A stretch of DNA of 64,000 nucleotides from Cohnella nanjingensis (lineage in GTDB: Bacteria; Bacillota; Bacilli; Paenibacillales; Paenibacillaceae): positions 62,001 through 126,000 of the forward strand of contig NZ_JACJVP010000024.1 of NCBI RefSeq assembly GCF_014212125.1, read 5' to 3'. Below are positions 53,041 to 63,600 of this stretch, in pieces. Position 1 is the first letter of the stretch, and every line of letters starts with the position of its first letter. The position numbers were made by a program, and so were the translations under genes. The notes under the pieces were generated by a model. The model was given only the letters and a program-made list of their open reading frames with translations. It made no database searches and was not told the origin of the DNA.

Positions 53041-53064
53041 GGCACCCAATCGGGTGCCTTTTTT
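53041..53064 (+). terminator. Terminator of the SLH adhesin gene
   Basis: GGCACCC and GGGTGCC pair across AATC, followed by TTTTTT. Confidence 0.85.
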
Positions 53065-53187
53065 CACTCTGAAGGGGATGCGATATCAGTATATAATTGC
53101 TAAATCGGCATCTCTTCGGTTCGTTAGGTGTTGATATTGTAGTCAACTGCACGAAAACTATGCGGAAATTTGGTTACGCAACCTGAA

Positions 53188-53207
53188 GTTGCGGCCCCCC
53201 CCGCAAC
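53188..53207. other. Small hairpin with C-run loop
   Basis: GTTGCGG and CCGCAAC pair around CCCCCC in an otherwise featureless 217-bp gap between the adhesin terminator and the HTH gene. Function unknown. Confidence 0.35.
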
Positions 53208-53281
53208 GAATGCGTTCTTTACTTGAGCATACGATTACGCCAATATGGGCTTATACATGGGAAAGAAAGGCAGCTGTTGCT

Positions 53282-53734
53282 ATGATTTTCGGGGAGAAGT
53301 TAAAAACGGAAAGATCGAAGAAAGGTTGGTCGCAAGAAGAACTGGCCGCGAAATTGTTCGTAACCCGGCAATCCGTTTCGAAATGGGAGAATGGTCAGAA
53401 CTACCCCAGCATTGAAATTCTTATCAAAGTTAGCGATCTATTCGGTTTAACCATCGACGAGTTACTAAGGAGCGATGAGGAGTTGACAAAAAATGTGATC
53501 AAAGAAAGCAAACAATTGGCTCATCCGAGAATTAAATTTCTTTTTGATGTCCTCTTTTTAGCGGGCCTGTTGCTGTTGGCGATCAAACTCGGCATACTTG
53601 GTCTGAACAAAGTAGCGGGATTCGACATTACGTTGTACGGCGGAAAGTTCTTTTGGAATTTTGGTTCGCTCATTCTGATGGTGATCGGGGGAATCGGCTC
53701 CAATATCCTTAAGGAGATGTACAAACAAGACTGA
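53282..53734 (+). CDS. XRE-family HTH protein with C-terminal membrane segments
   Basis: 150 residues from ATG 53282, taken because the XRE domain starts there (MIFGEKLKTERSKKGWSQEE); upstream residues in the frame do not fit. Residues 1-62 form the HTH (LFVTRQSVSKWENG recognition helix). Two membrane segments follow at about 88-105 and 122-140. Such membrane-tethered XRE proteins are common in Bacillales and often act as small sensors. The neighbours give no clear target. Confidence 0.85.
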   Translation: MIFGEKLKTERSKKGWSQEELAAKLFVTRQSVSKWENGQNYPSIEILIKVSDLFGLTIDELLRSDEELTKNVIKESKQLAHPRIKFLFDVLFLAGLLLLAIKLGILGLNKVAGFDITLYGGKFFWNFGSLILMVIGGIGSNILKEMYKQD

Positions 53735-53837
53735 TCCGACTCGGACATGATCAGGGACGCCACAAAGAATACATCGCCATGGACCGGTATCGCCACAAGC
53801 GGGGTCGTCCTACCGATACAGTACCATAGTTCAATTT

Positions 53838-53866
53838 ACCGCCTTTAAGATCAGGCGGTTTTCTTT
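53838..53866 (+). terminator. Terminator of the XRE gene
   Basis: ACCGCCT and AGGCGGT pair around TTAAGATC, followed by TTTCTTTT. Confidence 0.75.
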
Positions 53867-53996
53867 TGGTCAAAACAGGATTACCGTAGGAATATTTTCA
53901 TGCGAAAAAATAAGTTTTTTAATATGTATTTAAGAGCTAGTTTATTTCTCCTTGCTAGCATTTAAGAATACTGTCGCGAAAGGAGAATAGATTAGA

Positions 53997-54854
53997 ATGG
54001 AAACTGCTAACAAATTAGCAAGTTCGTCGATTAATAAGATTCCTCAATTAACGCTTTTGTTCTGGATTATGAAGATCGCTGCGACAACGTTGGGAGAAAC
54101 AGGCAGCGATTTAGTTACGGTTCCTGGAGCGGATGATAATTATCTGATTCCTTTTTTATTTTTTATAGGCGTTTTTGTTGTCTTCCTAACCATTCAATTG
54201 TTTGTTAAGAAATATGTACCTCCTGTGTATTGGGTTGTTATTACGTCAACTAGTCTTGCGGGCACTGCATTTTCTGACTACATGGATCGTTCATTAGGAT
54301 TAGGGTATATGAAAGGTTCTCTTTTATTAGTCAGTTTGCTGGTTATTATTTTTTTATTTTGGTATATCACTGAACCTACATTAAACGTAAAAAGTATTGC
54401 AACAAAACGAGTTGAAGTTCTTTATTGGGTTGCCATTCTGGTTTCGAACACATTAGGAACCGCGGCAGGAGATTTTTTATCGCACAAGGCTGAAGGAGTC
54501 GGGAAGTTAGCCGGTGGAGGAAGCTTCCTGGAACAAGGGTTGGGACTTACAATTGCGCAAGGCGCACTGCTCACAGGGGGCCTCATTTTACTCGTCCTAT
54601 TCGCGTATTGGTTTACGAAAATGAATCGAGTCATTTTATTCTGGTTAGCATTCATTTTGACTCGTCCTTTTGGAGCGACGTTTGGGGATTACTTGATCAA
54701 GCCTCACGAAAAAGGCGGACTAGGACTTGAAAATGGCACACAAATTGCTTCTGGCATTTTATTGGGTATTCTTGTAATCTGTATTATCATTGAGTACGCA
54801 AAACCTAAAAGAGCGGATGATCCATCTGATTCGGCGCTTATCGCGATCAAGTGA
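53997..54854 (+). CDS. Multi-pass membrane protein, COG4705-like
   Basis: 285 residues with about eight hydrophobic segments. The repeated block (K/S)xA-TTLGETxSD, NTLGTAAGDF and TRPFGATFGD marks internal duplication and matches the uncharacterised COG4705 membrane-anchored family. ATG 53997 follows AAAGGAG. The gene is AT-richer than its neighbours. Function unknown. Confidence 0.8.
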   Translation: METANKLASSSINKIPQLTLLFWIMKIAATTLGETGSDLVTVPGADDNYLIPFLFFIGVFVVFLTIQLFVKKYVPPVYWVVITSTSLAGTAFSDYMDRSLGLGYMKGSLLLVSLLVIIFLFWYITEPTLNVKSIATKRVEVLYWVAILVSNTLGTAAGDFLSHKAEGVGKLAGGGSFLEQGLGLTIAQGALLTGGLILLVLFAYWFTKMNRVILFWLAFILTRPFGATFGDYLIKPHEKGGLGLENGTQIASGILLGILVICIIIEYAKPKRADDPSDSALIAIK

Positions 54855-54870
54855 ATGATCCGGACAACGA

Positions 54871-54893
54871 AGGCACCCATTCGGGTGCCTTTT
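54871..54893 (+). terminator. Terminator of the COG4705-like gene
   Basis: AGGCACCC and GGGTGCCT pair across ATTC, followed by TTTGATTT. Confidence 0.75.
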
Positions 54894-55077
54894 GATTTCT
54901 CCGCTTTAATGTTTGATTCGTTTATACAACGCTCGACCGCCCTTTTTCAAACCGCATCGCGTTCAGGCTTGCCACGCTTTAGGGGCATTTTTTAGGCTTC
55001 AAAATAGATGCAGATGAATATTATTAAACGAATTACCGGAAGGACCAAGGAACTGCCCGAAGGAGGAAAGTCATAAA

Positions 55078-56157
55078 ATGCCAAGCATGGTCTACATGAT
55101 GAGTAATAGGGAAGTAATGAATGAAGTCATTGCTTTTTACCGGGATATGAACGGCATACTCACCTTTGCAGGATCATACCCGACATATGGAAGAGGTACG
55201 GGTACCAGGGAAGTCTCGCCTGCGACAGCAAACGATGGCATCGATCCTCTTGCGTCACAAGGCTCACTATCTTTGTCCCGCGATGGCCGTTTATTATTTG
55301 CAGTTAATGCGGGCAGCAATAGCATCAGCAGTTTCATCATTACCGACAGCGGAGGACTAGTTATCGCTGATGTGAAGCCATCGGAAGGGGCTCAGCCAAA
55401 TAGCTTAGATGTATTCGGTAATCTTCTTTATGTTTCAAATGTGGGTAATGCCGCCAATCATTTTGCATCCAACATCGCTGGCTTTCGAATAGAAGATAAC
55501 GGACGTCTTACTCCTATTCCGGGATCCGCCCATTCTCTAAGTACGATCAATGCTCAGCCGGCGCAGGTCTTATTCACTCCGGACGGCAGTAAAATCGTTG
55601 TATCCGAGCTTACTACAGGCCATCTCAGCGTATTCCATGTTAATAAAAAGGGTACGGTTACAGGACCCATCATTAATGATTCTAATGGGATGGGACCGTT
55701 CGGCGCTCGTTTCCTATCCTCAGGACTTCTTTTAGTTACGGAGGTGGCTTCTAGCGCGCTGTCATCCTATTCAATGAGTGACAATGGGCTGCTTCAAGTG
55801 ATCAGCGGCTCTGTACTGAACGGCCAGAAGACAGCATGTTGGGTTACGACTACGAGGGATGAACGTTTTGCATTTACCACCAATACCTTAAGCGGCACAA
55901 TATCCACCTACCGTATAGATGGCAACGGGGCGCTGACGGTGATGGGGCATATTACAAGTACGCCGTTAGGAGCACCTACTGGCCTGCCAATAGATGCCGG
56001 GGTAAGCAGAGATGGACGCCATTTTTACACCCTTAACGGGAATCAAGGTACCGTATCCGTATTTCATATCAAGGATGATGGCAGTCTAGTCAGATTGCAG
56101 GTTGCCGCATCGGCCAACATTCCGTATTTTGGATCACAAGGTTTAGCTGTTCTCTGA
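55078..56157 (+). CDS. Lactonase-like seven-bladed beta-propeller protein
   Basis: 359 residues. ATG 55078 follows AAGGAGGAAAG. Blades repeat the pattern LSRDGRLLFAVNAGSNSISS, FTPDGSKIVVSELTTGHLSV, TTRDERFAFTTNTLSGTIST and GVSRDGRHFYTLNGNQGTVS. This is the 6-phosphogluconolactonase/YncE propeller type. No signal peptide is evident, and catalytic residues cannot be confirmed, so the enzyme role is uncertain. The kinase gene follows 70 bp downstream. Confidence 0.8.
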   Translation: MPSMVYMMSNREVMNEVIAFYRDMNGILTFAGSYPTYGRGTGTREVSPATANDGIDPLASQGSLSLSRDGRLLFAVNAGSNSISSFIITDSGGLVIADVKPSEGAQPNSLDVFGNLLYVSNVGNAANHFASNIAGFRIEDNGRLTPIPGSAHSLSTINAQPAQVLFTPDGSKIVVSELTTGHLSVFHVNKKGTVTGPIINDSNGMGPFGARFLSSGLLLVTEVASSALSSYSMSDNGLLQVISGSVLNGQKTACWVTTTRDERFAFTTNTLSGTISTYRIDGNGALTVMGHITSTPLGAPTGLPIDAGVSRDGRHFYTLNGNQGTVSVFHIKDDGSLVRLQVAASANIPYFGSQGLAVL

Positions 56158-56227
56158 GGCGGTATTCGTATGGACATGCAGGCTTCATCAAAGGAATTTC
56201 CTTGTTTTTGTCGAAATAGGTTAGATT

Positions 56228-59200
56228 ATGATGACAAAACGAAAAACGATCCTTATTACAGGGTCATTCTTTTTCGCCTTATTCCTGATTCGAATCATCT
56301 GGGCTTTTCTTCAGTCGTCGCCGGATCACCCTTGTGCGGTTCGGGGCGAGTTAGATTTGCGCGGCTTCGACTTCACCAAGGATCGCACGGTTGCATTAGA
56401 CGGAGATTGGGAGTTCTATCCCGGCAAGTTTGTGATGCGAAGCGGGTCGAACGCAATCTCATCCGAAGAGGGCAGGATGTTCATTCAAGTTCCCGGCAAG
56501 TGGAACTCGTCTATATCCGCGCACAACTCGCCATACGGCTATGGCTCCTATCGTCTGCGCGTCAAGGTCAACCCGGATAACGAGCTAACCTATGGCATCC
56601 GCGTTTCGAACGTGCGTACTTCGGCCGAACTCTATGTGAACGATCGTCTTGTGGCGGGAGAGGGGCAGCCTGCAGAGAACAAACAGCAGTATACAGCCCG
56701 AAGCATGCCTTACACCGCTGCTTTCAAGGCCGATACAGGCGAGATCGATATTGTCGTACAAGCTGCGAATTATGACAACAGCACCCAAGGCGGTTTGGTA
56801 GAATCGATCAGGTTCGGTAGCGAACGTGCGGTGGACAAAGAAGTAGGGTTTTCCGTCAACATGCAGTTAGTCGTATGTGTCGTTCTGATGATTCATGCCT
56901 TGTACGCGCTTATTCTGTATGCGATCGGCACCCGACAAAAGGCTTTGATCTACTTCTTTATGCTCGTTGTTAGTACCGTTCTCATGACACTGCTCGACGA
57001 TGACAAGCTTTTGCTCGTTTGGCTGCCGGCCATCGACTACGAGTGGTCCATGAAACTCGTTCTTCTGTCCTTTATTGGAGTCGCAGCTTTCCTGCTGCAG
57101 TTTGCCAAAAGCCTCTTGCCGGAGCATGCGAAAAACAGCGTGTTCCGCTGGTTCCCCGTGCTCTGCGCGATGGCCGCGATCTCGATCGTACTTTTGCCGG
57201 CCGGGTTGGCGCGGGGCGGATTGATCGTCTACTACGCCTTGGATTTGCTCGCTTGCGTGTACTTTCTGACGTTCTCGCTGCGTACGGTCCTGAAGAACGA
57301 TAAGGACGCCATTTATTTGGTCGTTGGCCTAACTGGTATTTTGACGAATATCATGGGAGGCTATCTCAAGGGTCTGCTCGATATGGGATACTACCCGATC
57401 GACCTGATCGTTGCGTTCCTCGCTTTTGCGTCTTTCTGGTTCAAACGTTATTTCCGTCAATCCGACCAAACGGCCAAGCTCGCCGAGAAGCTTCGGAAGG
57501 CGGACAAGCTGAAGGACGATTTCCTAGCCAACACCTCCCATGAATTGCGGAATCCGCTGCATGGCATCCTTAACATCGCCCAGACCGTTCTGGATACCGG
57601 AATGAAAGATCAAGACGACAAAAACAAAGAGAACATGAAGCTGCTTATTTCCGTAGGCAAGCGAATGTCCTACATGCTTAACGATCTGCTGGACATGACG
57701 CGGCTTCAGGAGAACGGCATCCGCTTGCACATAGGGAGTGTCCGCGTTCAGGGAGTCGCATCCGGCGTAACCGATATGCTTCGTTTCATGACGGAAGGCA
57801 AGCCGATTCGCATCGTCAACGACATTCCGGCCAACTTCCCTCCTGTCATGGCCGATGAAAACCGGCTTACGCAAATTTTGTTCAACCTGCTTCACAATGC
57901 GGTGAAATACACGGACCAAGGACAGATCGCCATAAAGGCCGAGGTCAAGGACGGTAAGGCGAACATCATCGTCGCAGACACCGGCATCGGGATCGATCTA
58001 GAAACACGGCAAAGGATGTTTGCGCCCTACGAGCAGGGGGACTCTGGCATAACGGCAATCGGAGGCGGGCTCGGGCTCGGATTAAGTATATGCAAGCAGC
58101 TGGTAGAGCTGCATGGAAGCGCGTTGGAGGTGAACTCCATTCCGGGCCAAGGTTCGGTCTTCAGCTTTGCCTTGCGGTTATCCGATTCATCCACCCGACA
58201 GGGCGAGGCGGCCATGCTCGCTCCGTTACCGCCCGTTTATGCGGAAACGGCGGTTTCTGCAGAAGCGGCGGTTTCCGCTTCCCCTGAACCTCGCGGCGAC
58301 ATTTCCGGACTGGAATCGGCGATCGGTTCGGACCGGCCCAACCTTCTGGTCATAGACGACGATGCCGTCAATTTAAATATATTGAGCAGCCTTCTTGCTT
58401 CGGAAAAGTATAACGTCGTCACCGCTGCAAGCGGACGTGACGCGCTTGCCATTCTGGATACCAGAGAATGGGACTTGATCATTACCGACATCATGATGCC
58501 GCATATGTCCGGATACGAATTGTCCCGCTTCGTTCGCGAGCGCTTCTCCGTCTCGGAGCTTCCCATTCTGCTCCTGACCGCTCGCGGCAGGCCGGAAGAT
58601 ATCGGTACCGGATTCCTGTCGGGGGCCAACGATTACGTAACGAAACCCGTTGATGCGATGGAACTGAAGTCCAGAGTAAGGGCGTTGACTGAATTGAAGC
58701 AATCGGTGCGCGACAGGCTGCGCATGGAAGCGGCTTGGCTTCAGGCGCAAATTCAACCGCATTTTCTGTACAACACGCTCAATTCGATAGCCGCGCTCAG
58801 CGAGATCGATAATGAGAAAATGAGCGCGTTGCTTGAAGCATTCGGCCATTACTTGCGGGCAAGTTTCGACTTTCGGAATTTGGAACGGCTCGTTCCGCTT
58901 GAGCATGAGCTTGGTCTGGTCCGCTCGTATCTGTATATCGAAAAGGAACGTTTTGACGACAGACTAAGCATTCGCTGGGAGGTGGACGAAGGGATTCAAT
59001 TGCAAGTTCCCCCGCTCAGCATCCAACCTCTTGTTGAAAACGCCGTACGACACGGCCTGCTAAGCCGCGAGGAAGGCGGAGAAATTCATATCCGGATTTC
59101 CGCAAATGAACATGAGGCGGAAATTTCGGTCGCAGATAACGGCGTGGGGATGGATGAGGAAGAGGCAAGGCGCGTCCTGGACAGCCGTCAGGACGTAAAG

Positions 59201-59317
59201 GCGGGAATCGGCTTGTCCAATACGGATCGACGATTGAAACAGCTGTACGGAAAAGGATTGCAAATCCGGAGTGTTCCGAATCAAGGCACGATCGTCAGCT
59301 TTGTCGTGCCGACATGA
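56228..59317 (+). CDS. Hybrid sensor histidine kinase with 7TMR-DISM sensor and two kinase modules
   Basis: 1029 residues. Order: N-terminal membrane segment (about 9-28); extracellular jelly-roll sensor (about 40-210, 7TMR-DISMED2-like); seven membrane segments (about 215-405); HisKA with phospho-acceptor His in ANTSHELRNPLHG (about 437); HATPase with LLHNAVKYT and DTGIGID; receiver domain (about 705-815) with Asp in ITDIMMPHMSG; then a second, LytS-type kinase: acceptor IQPHFLYNTLNSIAALSEID (about 841) and HATPase with VENAVRHG and DNGVGMD. Having both HisKA and LytS-type catalytic units in one chain is uncommon. Its 3' end overlaps the convergent response-regulator gene by 37 bp. Confidence 0.93.
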   Translation: MMTKRKTILITGSFFFALFLIRIIWAFLQSSPDHPCAVRGELDLRGFDFTKDRTVALDGDWEFYPGKFVMRSGSNAISSEEGRMFIQVPGKWNSSISAHNSPYGYGSYRLRVKVNPDNELTYGIRVSNVRTSAELYVNDRLVAGEGQPAENKQQYTARSMPYTAAFKADTGEIDIVVQAANYDNSTQGGLVESIRFGSERAVDKEVGFSVNMQLVVCVVLMIHALYALILYAIGTRQKALIYFFMLVVSTVLMTLLDDDKLLLVWLPAIDYEWSMKLVLLSFIGVAAFLLQFAKSLLPEHAKNSVFRWFPVLCAMAAISIVLLPAGLARGGLIVYYALDLLACVYFLTFSLRTVLKNDKDAIYLVVGLTGILTNIMGGYLKGLLDMGYYPIDLIVAFLAFASFWFKRYFRQSDQTAKLAEKLRKADKLKDDFLANTSHELRNPLHGILNIAQTVLDTGMKDQDDKNKENMKLLISVGKRMSYMLNDLLDMTRLQENGIRLHIGSVRVQGVASGVTDMLRFMTEGKPIRIVNDIPANFPPVMADENRLTQILFNLLHNAVKYTDQGQIAIKAEVKDGKANIIVADTGIGIDLETRQRMFAPYEQGDSGITAIGGGLGLGLSICKQLVELHGSALEVNSIPGQGSVFSFALRLSDSSTRQGEAAMLAPLPPVYAETAVSAEAAVSASPEPRGDISGLESAIGSDRPNLLVIDDDAVNLNILSSLLASEKYNVVTAASGRDALAILDTREWDLIITDIMMPHMSGYELSRFVRERFSVSELPILLLTARGRPEDIGTGFLSGANDYVTKPVDAMELKSRVRALTELKQSVRDRLRMEAAWLQAQIQPHFLYNTLNSIAALSEIDNEKMSALLEAFGHYLRASFDFRNLERLVPLEHELGLVRSYLYIEKERFDDRLSIRWEVDEGIQLQVPPLSIQPLVENAVRHGLLSREEGGEIHIRISANEHEAEISVADNGVGMDEEEARRVLDSRQDVKAGIGLSNTDRRLKQLYGKGLQIRSVPNQGTIVSFVVPT

Positions 59318-60447
59318 GGGGAGGATTTTTTCCATCGCGCAAACCATTCCAATATGCCGGGACTGGGATCGGTCTCCGCTTCCTGTTTCAATAGGCGGGT
59401 CAGAAATTCATACTGTTTTTGAACGGAATCCGCGTCGTTCAGCCGGGCATAGATCTTCATAAGCGCGAGATAACCATCTTCATGCAGAGGTTCCTGCTTT
59501 TGGATTTGATGGTAAACGCCAAGCGCTTCCCTATTCATGTCGCAAGAACAATAGAATTGCCCCAACTGCTGGGCATGCTGCAGCCATAGCGCCTTTAGCC
59601 TTTGGCGTTCGCTCTCCGCCCATGCATAATGATCCTCTTCGTAAAAATCGCCGCGATACTTATCGAGCAGTCGCTGATGATCGGGGGCTTGCTCGATGGA
59701 AACCGGGTTTAAGCGGCGAAGCTCTTGTTCCCATTCTTCCGCGTCGATTCGCAGCCCTTTCGACTCCAGGATATATCCGTACTGAGCGTATCGGATCGAG
59801 ATATAGCCATCCCCGACCGTATTCTTCCATACGCTGCGAATCCGATTCATACTCGTCTGCAGGTTGGCGAGCCCTTTGCGTTCGTCCAATTCCGGCCAAA
59901 GCAATTCCAGCAAAGTATTTTTGCTAATTACTTTCCCCCGATGATAGAGCAAGTAGGCGAACAACTCTTTCGCCTTCGTCGTTCTCCACTTCAGGAATTC
60001 CAATTCCCCATTCGGCTTCCGGATTTGCATGTCGCCCAAGCAACGGTACAACAATCCTTCCTCTTTCGGCGGTTCCGGATGATGCTGGGCAACGCGTTCA
60101 CGCAGACGCTGTATGGTTTGGCTCAACCGTTCACGTCTTAACGGCTTCATTAAGTAATCGGTAGCATCCAGTTTGAATGCCTCAACCGCGTATTCATCAT
60201 AGGCTGTCACATAGACGATCTTCGTGTCCGGCGAGATCGAACGTATTCGCTCTGTCGCCTTTAAACCATTCAATCCCGGCATTTGAATATCCAGAAAGAC
60301 GGCGTCGGGTTGGGATTCGCCAATCTGCTTGATCGCCAACTCTGCCTTCGAGAAGGAGCCAGCGACTTTGCAATCGTGAAACTCCCCCAGCATTTTTTCT
60401 AACCTTAATAACGCAAGCCGCTCATCGTCTACCAGCATGACTTTCAT
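59281..60447 (-). CDS. Response regulator with REC, winged-helix and BTAD domains (SARP-like)
   Basis: 388 residues from ATG 60447 (GGGAGG with 10 nt spacing). The receiver domain (1-120) has D7, D8 and phospho-acceptor D53 in FLDIQMPG and Lys in YLMKPL. An OmpR/SARP winged helix follows (about 145-230; TTKAKELFAYLLYHRGKVIS). A BTAD tetratricopeptide-like domain covers about 240-380 (YRGDFYEEDHYAWAESERQR, then REALGVYHQIQKQEPLHEDG). wHTH plus BTAD is the SARP layout of actinobacterial activators; here it is fused to a receiver. The paired 9-mers before the divergent gene fit SARP binding-site rules. Confidence 0.92.
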   Translation of the reverse strand: MKVMLVDDERLALLRLEKMLGEFHDCKVAGSFSKAELAIKQIGESQPDAVFLDIQMPGLNGLKATERIRSISPDTKIVYVTAYDEYAVEAFKLDATDYLMKPLRRERLSQTIQRLRERVAQHHPEPPKEEGLLYRCLGDMQIRKPNGELEFLKWRTTKAKELFAYLLYHRGKVISKNTLLELLWPELDERKGLANLQTSMNRIRSVWKNTVGDGYISIRYAQYGYILESKGLRIDAEEWEQELRRLNPVSIEQAPDHQRLLDKYRGDFYEEDHYAWAESERQRLKALWLQHAQQLGQFYCSCDMNREALGVYHQIQKQEPLHEDGYLALMKIYARLNDADSVQKQYEFLTRLLKQEAETDPSPGILEWFARWKKSSPHVGTTKLTIVP

Positions 60448-60536
60448 TTGGATGCAGCCTCCCAACCGTCGGACCTTGAATCCCTATTTCTCCTGATATA
60501 TCTATATCGGCAAGACGGGACTTCAAATTTATTCTG

Positions 60537-60570
60537 TGGTTAGAGTTTGGTTAGAGGTTTTGTCTATAAT
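60537..60570 (+). promoter_or_regulatory. SARP-type direct-repeat promoter of the LamG/Ig surface-protein gene
   Basis: TGGTTAGAG occurs at 60537-60545 and again, identical, at 60548-60556 (11-bp period). TATAAT follows at 60565-60570, exactly 8 bp after the second repeat, and no -35 consensus is present. Known SARP targets have heptamer repeats at 11-bp spacing with the last one 8 bp from -10. It lies between the regulator gene and its divergent neighbour. Confidence 0.75.
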
Positions 60571-60649
60571 GTTGTGCATAGAAAACCGTACTTTTTGTCG
60601 TTTGGTGCGGAATATTCGCTATAAGTAAGTGAATTCAAAGGAGGATCAA

Positions 60650-63600
60650 ATGATGTTTGCGAAGATGAAATGGAAGAAGCCGCTCAACCTGCTATTGGCC
60701 AGCGCCCTGACAACAGGCTTATTGTCTGCTGCATGGGCCCCTCAGACAGCCAAAGCGGCGCCTGATCCCGTCTATCCGGGCGGGGTATCCAACAACCTGC
60801 ACCTATGGCTTCGTGCCGAAGACGGCGTGACGGCAGCGAACGGTACCGTTTCGGAATGGAAGGATCAGAGCGGTCATGGCCGTGATTTTTCCCAAGCTGA
60901 CCCTGCCAAACAACCCGCTTATAATGATGACAGCAACCGGCTTAACTTTAACAAGGCCATCAATTTTGATGGAACCAAATTTCTGCAAAATGCGAATGGT
61001 ATTCTGGGGAATAATACCTCCTACGATAATTTCAATGTGTTTATCATTTCGGGAACTGGGAATACGAGCAACTCCGTTTTTTGGGAAAATACGGCTGGCG
61101 GTGGCAGATTCCAGGTCCATCTTCCTTATGGCGGAGTCGTTTATTGGGATGCAGGGAATCAAGGTGGACAGCGAATATCCACTCCGGGAGTATCCGCAGA
61201 AGTAGGGAAATATTATATTTGGAACTTTAATTATGGCTTAGGCAGTACCACAGACGCCGGTCAATCCATTTATCGCAATGGGGAAAGTCTTAAATTTAAG
61301 GCCGGCCAGCCGGCCGATCCTCCCATCAAGGGGATTGGCAACCCTATGGTTCTTGGCAGAGAGATTGCTGACCAAGGTTATTATAAAGGCCAAGTAGGCG
61401 AATTCATCTTCTATTCAGGCCCATTAACGGTAGAAGACAGACAGAAGATCAATTCCTATTTAGCGATTAAATATGGCGTATCGTTAAGCAACGTCAATTA
61501 TGTGGATTCAAAGGCTAACGTCATTTGGCAAGCGGATGCCGACTATAACAATAACATTGCAGGCATCGCCCGTGACGATGGACAAGGCTTGCAGCAGAAA
61601 CAAAGCCGTTCCGCCAACGATGCTTCCAAGTTGACGATCGGGATCGGCGCGCTGTCGGAAAAAAATGAAGCCATCACAGAGGAGCTGCAAGACAAACAGT
61701 CCTTGGTCTGGGGCGACAATGGCAAGAACTTAACCTTCAATACGCCCATGGATTCCGCCAATAAAAACTATGCCGACCGGATTTGGAAGGTCCAAAACAC
61801 CAACGGCGTTGGCGATGTGCAAATATCGATTTTAAAAAGCGCCGTCCCTGCAGACGCAATCTTGGTCGTAAGCGACAGCGCGGATTTTAAAGACGCTAAG
61901 GAGTATACACTAACTGAAACTTCGTTGAGTAGCGTTGCTTACTATACGACCACAACAAAAGTGGCGCTAGCGAACGATCAATTTTTCACTTATGCGATTC
62001 CGGTGCCCGGATTAGATCGTGCCACGCTTGAGCAAGTCGTAGCGGGCCAGAAACAAATCACCCTTAGCTTTGACCAAGATTTGCGCAGCTTGACGGACCT
62101 GAATGGATTTGTAATTAAAGTTGGCACCGCTACGGTAACACTTAATGCAGGGGATTATCAATTGGATCCCACCGACCCTAAGAAGTTGATTCTCACTTTG
62201 CCCAATGGAACCGACGTTACCGGTAAAACGGTGAGCGTATCCTATGATGGAACGGGCACTTTGAAAGGCACGAATGGTAGAACCGCTCATCCGTTTACGA
62301 TGAATGCGATCGACTCGTATGCCGATGCTCTGTCGATCACGAAGCCCGGCGCGGACCCGGTAGCCGTCGGCAAGCCAACAATTGAAGGCACTGTCGAACC
62401 GGGCTCTACGGTGAACATCGTAATCAAGGATTCGAATGGCAATCCGGTAACAGGCGCAGGCGGCGCTGCAACTGTTGACGGCAACGGCAACTGGACGTTT
62501 GTTCCCAATGTGAGCTTGACAGACGGCAACTACAAGATTGAGGCAACCGCGGTTAAAAACAACCGGACGGCAACCAAGTCCAGCGGGATCCAGGTTGCGA
62601 TACCAGAACCAACGTTAACCGTCACTGAACCAAGCGGCGATACGGTTTACGTACCTAAGCCTGAAGTGAAGGGAACCGCCGATAAGGACGCAGCCGTCAC
62701 GGTTACGATTAAAGACAAAGACGGCCATGTAGTAGATTCGCAGGCCGTAACTGTCAATCCTGACGGTACTTGGAGCTTCCAACCCGGTAACGACTTGGTC
62801 GATGGGGACTACACCGTTGAAGTGACAGCGACGAAAGACGGAAAGACGTCAAAACAAACAAAAAATGTCGCCATCAACACTTCCCTGCCGGCGTTAACCA
62901 TCACCGAACCGAGCGGCAATACCGTTTCCGTGCCTAAGCCTGTAGTGAAGGGGACCGCCGATCCGGGCGCAGCCGTCACGGTTACGATTAAAGACAAGAA
63001 CGACCAAGTCGTCGATACGCAAGCCGCAACGGTCAATCCGGACGGAACTTGGAGCTTCCAGGCCAAAACCGACCTGGCCGACGGCGACTACACCGTTGAA
63101 GCGACCGCGACAAAAGATGGAAAAACATCTACGCAAACGAAACCGATTACGGTTGATACTGCAAACCGTTCTTCCCTGACCGGACTGGAACTCAAGGGCT
63201 GGAACGGAACGCCAATCGAACTGGCGCCAGTCGCTGGGGGAGTCGAGAACCAGTATACGGCTTCCGTATCCAATAGCGTCTATGCCGTAACGGCTCTGCC
63301 AACGGCACTTGATCCGAACGCGAAGATCGAAGTCTCCGTGAATAACGGCACTTGGCAGGAAGTTCCGAACGGTGCGGCAAGCGGAGATCTGAATCTGAAT
63401 GTAGGCCCGAATACGATCGTAGTGAAGGTTACGGATAGCAAAGGCAATGTAACGGAGTATAAGCTGACCGTCACTAGAGCATCTGGCAGCGGCGAAAATC
63501 CCGGCGGACCTGGTGGACCCACCACGACCCCCACGCCTACGCCGACTGTGACGCCAAAACCGGGTGAATCGGGAATCGAAACCTCGGTGAACGGCAATAA

